A stretch of 53,519 bases of DNA, taken from contig NZ_JACHKT010000036.1 of the NCBI RefSeq assembly GCF_014204325.1, positions 1 to 53,519 on the forward strand, given 5' to 3'. This stretch comes from Arcicella rosea (lineage in GTDB: Bacteria; Bacteroidota; Bacteroidia; Cytophagales; Spirosomataceae). Below the pieces are notes generated by a model. The model searched no databases. It saw only the letters and a list, made by a program, of their open reading frames with translations, and was not told where the DNA came from. Positions within the stretch are counted from its first letter, which is position 1. Each line of letters starts with the position of its first letter. This document shows, in pieces, positions 48,379 through 53,519 of this stretch. A program made the position numbers and the translations under genes.

Positions 48379-49487
48379 TTTTAGGCATCGACTTAACGAA
48401 TATCAAAAAAGGTGGTGGACTTACGCACATCAGCGAATTACTAAAAGTTGCCCAACCTCAGCGTTATGGTTTCGAGCAAGTAATTGTTTGGGGAAATGCC
48501 GAAACCTTGGCTTTACTTCCTAATTCTGTTTGGCTGAAAACGGCTATTTTTCCACAAACGCAACAACCATTTTTACAATTATTTCAAAGAATTTTCTTTT
48601 TCCCGAACATTGCTCGTAAAAATTGCAATTTACTTTTTTCGCCTGGCGGAAGTTTTTTTAGTACAAAAATGGCTTTCGTTTCGATGTCGCAAAATATGTT
48701 GGTTTTCGAGAAAAAAGAACGTGACCGTTTTCGTTTCCGCTTCAATTGGTTTCGTTATTTGTTTTTATCAGCTTTACAAACTCTGTCATTTCAACAAGCG
48801 AAGGGAATTATTTTTATTTCGGAGTATGCAAAACATTATATTGGTCAATGTTTAAGAAAAGATTTTTCAGATTTTCCCGTCATTTATCATGGCGTTGCGG
48901 ATAGATTTTCGCAAAAACCCAAAATATTTAATCCAAAAGCTACGATTCAACTTTTGTACATTTCTACGATTTCACTTTACAAACATCAATGGAATGTGGT
49001 GGAAGCTGTGGCAAAACTTAGAGAAGATGGTTTTTTAGTGAAACTTGACTTGATTGGTGATTTTTATCCGCCTGCTTGGCAAAAATTGCAACATTCTTTG
49101 GCAAAATTTCCAGCTTCAAAAGATTTTGTTAAGGTTCACGGAGCTGTCAATTTTGAGGAAATCGCTAACTATTACCAACAAGCAGACATTTTTGTATTTG
49201 CTTCTACTTGTGAAAATATGCCAAATATTCTTGTTGAGGCCATGCGAGCAGGTTTGCCGATTGCTTCTTCTGATTATGGACCAATGCCCGAAATTTTAGG
49301 CGATGCAGCTTTTTACTTTGACCCTTTAGATGTTAATTCTATTTATGAAAGCTTGAAAATGATGCTTACTTCACCCGAAAAATGTTTTGAAAAAGCAGAA
49401 AAAGCCTTTGCCAATGCTCAGCAATATTCTTGGCAACGCTGTGCGGACGAAACTTTTACTTTTCTTCAAAAAATGGCAAAAGTATAG
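48375..49487 (+). CDS. Family 4 glycosyltransferase
   Basis: A 370-residue GT-B enzyme. The start ILGIDLTNIKKGGGLTHI holds the glycine loop of the acceptor domain. The C-terminal half has LLYISTISLYKHQWNVVEAV, VHGAVNFEEIANYYQQADIF and the EX7E-like TCENMPNILVEAMRAGLPIA, ending in DYGPMPEILGDAAFYFDP. I chose the ATG at 48375, which overlaps the previous stop in an ATGA; an in-frame TTG lies six bases upstream. Coupling with the preceding transferase suggests that the two add successive sugars. Linkage unknown. Confidence 0.9.
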   Translation: MILGIDLTNIKKGGGLTHISELLKVAQPQRYGFEQVIVWGNAETLALLPNSVWLKTAIFPQTQQPFLQLFQRIFFFPNIARKNCNLLFSPGGSFFSTKMAFVSMSQNMLVFEKKERDRFRFRFNWFRYLFLSALQTLSFQQAKGIIFISEYAKHYIGQCLRKDFSDFPVIYHGVADRFSQKPKIFNPKATIQLLYISTISLYKHQWNVVEAVAKLREDGFLVKLDLIGDFYPPAWQKLQHSLAKFPASKDFVKVHGAVNFEEIANYYQQADIFVFASTCENMPNILVEAMRAGLPIASSDYGPMPEILGDAAFYFDPLDVNSIYESLKMMLTSPEKCFEKAEKAFANAQQYSWQRCADETFTFLQKMAKV

Positions 49488-49679
49488 AAAATTGAAATTT
49501 GCCTTGCCTGTTCTGAAAAATGATTGAACTTTGTATTCGATTTGAAGATGTGGAAATTTGATGATTTGAAAATTTCTACTTTTAAAATTGGCTATCTTTT
49601 TTAAGATAATTTCAAATTTTTCCTTCAAATTTTTGACATTTAAACAAAAACAAAGCTCAACGCTTCCACAAATATCATT

Positions 49680-50783
49680 ATGATAAAAATCTTGAACATC
49701 GTCGGGGCAAGACCGAATTTTATGAAAGTAGCACCTTTGCACCGTGCTTTTGAACAACGTCCAGAAATTGAATCAAAAATTGTACATACTGGTCAGCATT
49801 TTGATGCAAAAATGAGTGATGTCTTTTTTGAGCAATTGCAAATGCCCAAACCACATTACTTTTTAGGCATTGGCGGTGGTTCGCATACAGAAGTGACGGC
49901 GAAGACGATGCTGGAATTTGAAAAAGTTTTGTTGGAAGAAAAACCTGATTTAGTACTTGTAGTTGGCGACGTAAACGCAACTTTGGCTTGTACTTTGGTG
50001 GCAATAAAATCGCATATTCCTGTGGCTCACGTAGAAGCAGGTTTACGAAGTGGCGACCGTGCCATGCCCGAAGAATTAAACAGAATTTTGACGGATAGCG
50101 TTGCGGAGTACTTATTTATCACCGAACAGTCGGGCGTGGATAATCTGAAACATGAAGGCGTGCCAGACGAAAAAGTGTTTTTTGTAGGTAATGTGATGAT
50201 TGATTCTTTGGTACATTATTTAGAAAAAGCTTGTGAGACCAGCGTTTTAGAAGATTTTGGCTTGCAAAAAGATGAGTACGCTGTCGTGACGATGCACCGC
50301 CCTGCCAATGTGGATACGCCAGAAGGTTTGGAAGCCATTTTGAATATCATTGCCGACACTACTCGCTATAAAAAAGTAGTTTTGCCCATTCACCCACGCA
50401 CGGCGAATAATTTAAAGAAGTTTGGTTTATCTGAAAAATTAGAAGCGATTGAAGGTTTGATTTTGACTGAACCGCAAGGCTATTTAGAGTTTTTACAATT
50501 GATGCAAAATGCCTCAATTATCATTACTGATTCGGGAGGAATTCAAGAAGAAACTACTTTCTTGCAAATTCCTTGTTTGACTTTCAGAGATTCTACTGAA
50601 AGACCGATTACGGTTGAAATTGGTACAAATCAGTTATTGGCTGACTTAAATCCTGTGACGGTTCATGAAAAATTATTAGAAATTTTAGCAGGAAAAACAA
50701 AGAAAGGACAAATTCCACCACTTTGGGACGGACATACTTCTGAACGAATTGCGGATATTTTGATTGAAAAATTGAATAAATAG
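49680..50783 (+). CDS. wecB: UDP-N-acetylglucosamine 2-epimerase (non-hydrolysing)
   Basis: Interconverts UDP-GlcNAc and UDP-ManNAc in the cytosol, supplying ManNAc-type sugars for the surface polysaccharide. The 367-residue protein starts with the family signature LNIVGARPNFMKVAPLHRAF and has VHTGQHFDAKMSDVFF, HVEAGLRSGDRAMPEELNR, MHRPANVDTPEGL, and the UDP-binding ITDSGGIQEETTFLQIPCLT with TERPITVEIGTNQ. Full-length. It follows the last transferase after a 190-bp gap containing AT-rich GATTTGAAAATTT words but no gene. A strong terminator follows. No wecC (UDP-ManNAc dehydrogenase) is next to it. Confidence 0.95.
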   Translation: MIKILNIVGARPNFMKVAPLHRAFEQRPEIESKIVHTGQHFDAKMSDVFFEQLQMPKPHYFLGIGGGSHTEVTAKTMLEFEKVLLEEKPDLVLVVGDVNATLACTLVAIKSHIPVAHVEAGLRSGDRAMPEELNRILTDSVAEYLFITEQSGVDNLKHEGVPDEKVFFVGNVMIDSLVHYLEKACETSVLEDFGLQKDEYAVVTMHRPANVDTPEGLEAILNIIADTTRYKKVVLPIHPRTANNLKKFGLSEKLEAIEGLILTEPQGYLEFLQLMQNASIIITDSGGIQEETTFLQIPCLTFRDSTERPITVEIGTNQLLADLNPVTVHEKLLEILAGKTKKGQIPPLWDGHTSERIADILIEKLNK

Positions 50784-50828
50784 GTTTGGGGGATTTTGGA
50801 TGTAGGATTTCAGCTATTAAAAGTTAAT

Positions 50829-50874
50829 AAAAAAGAGTAAATGATGATTTTTTAAATCTCGTTTACTCTTTTTT
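50829..50874 (+). terminator. Intrinsic terminator after wecB
   Basis: A 13-bp perfect stem (50829-50841 with 50862-50874) whose second arm ends in six T residues. It lies 45 bp beyond the wecB stop. Confidence 0.88.
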
Positions 50875-50937
50875 ATTATATTTATCTCAATGATTATCAG
50901 TCTAATAGTTCAAAGTTTACTCATAAATTCCTTTTCT

Positions 50938-53055
50938 ATGAAACAAATCATACAGCATCTACAAACTGGAGAGACTATTTTAGTTGAAATTCCAGTTCCA
51001 CAAGTTCGTAAAGCTTGTGTTCTCATCAAAACTCATCGTTCTTTAGTCTCGCTGGGAACAGAGAAAATGTTAGTCCAATTCGGAAAGTCAAATCTTCTTT
51101 CAAAAGCCCAACAACAACCCGAAAAAGTAAAGCAGGTTTTAGCAAAAATTAAAACGGATGGTTTCAAACCCACTTTTGATGCCGTCAGACGAAAACTCAA
51201 TGAACCCATTCCTTTGGGTTATTGCAATGTGGGTGAAGTAATTGCCATTGGAACAGAAGTAAGCGAATTTAAAATTGGCGATAGGGTAGTATCCAATGGA
51301 AATCATGCCGAAGTAGTTTGTGTGCCTAAAAATTTGGTCGCCATAATTCCTGACGAAGTTTCTGATGAAGAAGCTACTTTTACGGTTGTGGGAGCGATTG
51401 CTTTACAAAGTATTCGTCTAGTCAACCCAACTTTTGGAGAAACCGTTGTAGTTATTGGTTTAGGTTTAATCGGACAGCTAACAGCAGAATTATTATTAGC
51501 CAATGGTTGTGAAGTTATTGCCTTTGATTTTGAACAAAGTAAGGTTGATTTAGCCATTTCAAAAGGCATAAAAGCCTTTCAAGTAAAGGAAAAAGACGAT
51601 AGTTTGCAGATTGCGAAAACCCTAACAAAGCAAATTGGCGTAGATGCCGTAATCATTACAGCCTCCACAAAATCTAATGAAGTAATTGCCCAAGCTGCAC
51701 AAATGAGCAGAAAAAGGGGAAGAATTGTATTGGTGGGCGTAATCGGTTTGGATATTCAGCGAGCGGATTTTTATGAAAAAGAATTGAGTTTTCAAGTTTC
51801 GTGTTCGTATGGAGCTGGTCGCTATGAGACAAATTATGAGCAAAATGGACAAGATTACCCAATTGGTTTTGTGCGTTGGACGGCAAAACGCAATTTTGAA
51901 GCCGTTTTAAACGCCATTGCCAAGAAAAAACTACAAGTAAATTCCTTGATTACCCAAAAAGTAGCTTTTGAAAATTTTCAAGAAATTTATGCCAATATGG
52001 GCAAAAGCAATGCGATTGCGTCAATTTTGGAGTACTCTGAAAAGAGTTTTTCACTTCAAGACACAATTCAGTTTCAGAATAATACTTTTGAAAAAAGTAA
52101 TGATATTTTAGCCATTATTGGAGCTGGTAATTTTACGAAAAGTACTGTATTGCCCAATTTAAAAAAGCTAAAGGCGAAAATTAAATACATTTCTTCTTCC
52201 AATGGTTTATCAGCAAGCCTTGTTGCCCAACAATTCGGCATTACGAAAGCTACAAGTAATAATGAAATCATTTTTAATGACCCAGCAGTAGGAGCAGTCA
52301 TTATAACTACACAACATAATACTCATGCAAAGCTTTGTATTCAGGCTTTGAAAGCAGGAAAACACGTTTTTGTAGAAAAACCTTTGGCATTGACCCAAGA
52401 AGAAATTGACGAAATCATTGAAGTATATCAGCAATCTGGCAAAACGTTGACTGTTGGTTTTAACCGACGGTTTTCGCCTTTTATACAAGATGCAAAAAAG
52501 CAGTTGGGTAGTAATAATTTACCGATGAATGTGATTGCTACGATGAATGCTGGTTGTATTCCAAGTACGCATTGGACACAGGATATGAGTGTTGGTGGTG
52601 GAAGAATTATTGGGGAAGCTTGTCATTTAATTGATTTAATTAGCTTTATAACAGGCAGTTTGGTAGAAAGCGTGGTGATGAATGCCATGGAACAATCACC
52701 CAGTTTGAACACTGATAATGCTACCATTTTATTAAAATATCAAAATGGTTCGACAGGGGTAATCAATTATTTTTCAAATGGGCATAAAAGTTATTCAAAA
52801 GAACGCATAGAGATTTACTCGCAAGGACGAACGATTATTGTGGATAATTTCAGGAAATCAATTTACTACGGTTTTAAAAATTCTGGCTTTTCACAAAGCC
52901 AAGACAAAGGGCATTTTCAGCAGTTTAAATTATGGTTAGAAAGATTAAAAAATGGGGGAGAGGCAATTATTCCATTTGAAGAGATTATTAATATTTCCAA
53001 GGCGAGTATCGAAGCAGTTTCGTCATTAGTCGTAGGTAAAATCATGTTTATTTAA
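50938..53055 (+). CDS. Fused zinc-type alcohol dehydrogenase / Gfo-Idh-MocA oxidoreductase
   Basis: A 705-residue two-domain cytosolic enzyme. Residues about 1-370 are a medium-chain dehydrogenase-like half (SLVSLGTEKMLVQFGKS, PLGYCNVGEVIAIGTEVSEF, FKIGDRVVSNGNHAEVVCVP, Rossmann motif VVIGLGLIGQLTAELLLANG). Residues about 390-705 are a Gfo/Idh/MocA half (ILAIIGAGNFTKSTVLPNL, HVFVEKPLALTQEEID with the EKP motif, GEACHLIDLISFITG). Both halves bind NAD(P). The fusion is usual in polysaccharide and LPS loci and probably oxidises and/or reduces a sugar nucleotide; the exact substrate is unknown. The ATG at 50938 fits the dehydrogenase start better than an upstream in-frame ATG at 50890. Confidence 0.88.
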   Translation: MKQIIQHLQTGETILVEIPVPQVRKACVLIKTHRSLVSLGTEKMLVQFGKSNLLSKAQQQPEKVKQVLAKIKTDGFKPTFDAVRRKLNEPIPLGYCNVGEVIAIGTEVSEFKIGDRVVSNGNHAEVVCVPKNLVAIIPDEVSDEEATFTVVGAIALQSIRLVNPTFGETVVVIGLGLIGQLTAELLLANGCEVIAFDFEQSKVDLAISKGIKAFQVKEKDDSLQIAKTLTKQIGVDAVIITASTKSNEVIAQAAQMSRKRGRIVLVGVIGLDIQRADFYEKELSFQVSCSYGAGRYETNYEQNGQDYPIGFVRWTAKRNFEAVLNAIAKKKLQVNSLITQKVAFENFQEIYANMGKSNAIASILEYSEKSFSLQDTIQFQNNTFEKSNDILAIIGAGNFTKSTVLPNLKKLKAKIKYISSSNGLSASLVAQQFGITKATSNNEIIFNDPAVGAVIITTQHNTHAKLCIQALKAGKHVFVEKPLALTQEEIDEIIEVYQQSGKTLTVGFNRRFSPFIQDAKKQLGSNNLPMNVIATMNAGCIPSTHWTQDMSVGGGRIIGEACHLIDLISFITGSLVESVVMNAMEQSPSLNTDNATILLKYQNGSTGVINYFSNGHKSYSKERIEIYSQGRTIIVDNFRKSIYYGFKNSGFSQSQDKGHFQQFKLWLERLKNGGEAIIPFEEIINISKASIEAVSSLVVGKIMFI

Positions 53056-53093
53056 GTTTCATTTACCGTTTGATAAATTTTACAGGTAATTAA

Positions 53094-53145
53094 TTGGTAA
53101 ATAATAAAAAAAGATTATATTTAGTTTCTCTTTATTATTTACCAA
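53094..53145 (+). repeat. Perfect inverted repeat abutting the final gene
   Basis: A 15-bp perfect inverted repeat (53094-53108 with 53131-53145) with a 22-nt AT-rich loop. The right arm ends on the base before the ATG at 53146 and 12 bases before the ATG at 53158. It could end the previous transcript or control translation of the outer-membrane gene. Confidence 0.8.
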
Positions 53146-53519
53146 ATGTTAACTAAGATGAACACAAAAACAACTCTCTCAGTATTGCTTTTTTGTTTGT
53201 GTCTGGCAAGTTCTGTGGGTTTCGCACAGGATGCTCCAGAAAACAAACCGCCTAAGGCAAAAACTGCCCACAAACTAGGTCTCTCATTGAATTTAGGCAC
53301 AACGCCTGGTATTGACCTTGCTTATGCCATTAGCCCTAAAATCACTACTCGACTTGGCTTTAGCTATTTTAAGTACAATGTCAATTCTACAACGACTACT
53401 TCAGACGAAGAAGTAAAATTAGCGGGTGATGTAGATATGGCGATGGCAGGATTATCTTTTGAATACCATCCTTTCAAAAAAAGTAGCTTCAAATTATTTG
53501 GAGGTGCTTCGTATATTGA
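53146..53519 (+). CDS. Outer-membrane beta-barrel protein (partial, runs off the window)
   Basis: The first ~120 codons of an exported protein; the 3' end is outside the window. Two in-frame ATGs (53146 and 53158) are possible starts; the second gives the cleaner signal peptide (NTKTTLSVLLFCLCLASSV, ending GFAQ). After a Pro/Lys-rich linker, alternating hydrophobic/polar strands are visible (KLGLSLNLGTTPGIDLAYAI, TTRLGFSYFKYNV, AMAGLSFEYHPF), fitting an OmpA/OprF-like or OMP_b-brl type barrel. Function unknown. Confidence 0.75.
   Translation, partial: MLTKMNTKTTLSVLLFCLCLASSVGFAQDAPENKPPKAKTAHKLGLSLNLGTTPGIDLAYAISPKITTRLGFSYFKYNVNSTTTTSDEEVKLAGDVDMAMAGLSFEYHPFKKSSFKLFGGASYI

Noticed and set aside
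49371-49757. Minus-strand open frame of 128 codons spanning the gap before wecB
   Set aside because: It overlaps the ends of two good plus-strand genes and has no recognisable motif.

Overview
The window is AT-rich DNA from a member of the Bacteroidota, most likely a Cytophagales relative. This is inferred from the gene content: DUF5686 outer-membrane protein, FKBP lipoproteins next to a DHH phosphoesterase and ndk, LytS/LytTR signalling, a fused E1 alpha/beta dehydrogenase, a Tgt without the usual zinc cysteines, A-rich leaders without strong Shine-Dalgarno sequences, and a TTTG / TAnnTTTG promoter. No species call is possible from sequence alone.

Layout. Positions 1-20,000 are mostly minus-strand housekeeping genes: a small ferredoxin-fold protein, cytochrome c, murQ, an M20 dipeptidase, plsY, a LytTR/LytS two-component pair, a large DUF5686 protein, rdgB, three FKBP-type lipoproteins, an NrnA-like DHH phosphoesterase, ndk (plus strand), ftsA, ftsQ and a fused 2-oxoacid dehydrogenase E1. 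A 41-codon peptide gene (6651-6776), with a leader like those of Bacteroidota ribosomal peptide precursors, sits divergent to the two-component pair. Positions 20,290-23,323 (plus) hold a DUF1573 protein, a fasciclin protein, an ECF sigma factor and an RskA-like anti-sigma factor. This echoes the mycobacterial SigK-RskA-fasciclin module.

The accessory region lies at 23.5-36.7 kb. A tRNA-Asn(GTT) gene (minus, 36654-36727) is intact at the right edge. The last 13 bases of its 3' end, within a 15-bp core, recur at 23518 and 30725. This is the signature of two elements integrated one after the other into the same tRNA. Element 1 (about 7.2 kb) has no integrase. It carries a Schlafen-type AlbA_2/HATPase protein and a 1521-residue protein with an Mrr-like nuclease, a STAND NTPase and a long helical C-terminus, the architecture of Avs antiphage sensors. 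Element 2 (5,926 bp core to core) has two regulators transcribed divergently around a palindromic operator, a tyrosine integrase, a VapE-type helicase, a Toprim primase and a small helix-turn-helix protein. No relaxase, capsid or packaging gene is visible, so it resembles a minimal phage-satellite-like or self-replicating integrative element. Between helicase and primase lies a nested, symmetric set of TCGAGTAA sites centred near 34977, a strong candidate origin. After the primase comes a roughly 210-bp array with an almost unbroken 11-nt period, whose last units form overlapping four-codon micro-ORFs leading into the next start codon.

Positions 36,889-53,519 return to core and surface functions: rsmG, a GT2 glycosyltransferase, tgt, then a plus-strand exopolysaccharide/O-antigen cluster. 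The cluster contains an SLBB export protein, a Wzz-like chain-length protein, a GT11-like transferase, a Wzx-like flippase, a Wzy-like polymerase, two GT4 transferases, wecB and a fused dehydrogenase/Gfo-Idh-MocA protein. The window ends inside an outer-membrane beta-barrel gene.

All domain and function calls come from reading sequence motifs; no database search was run.
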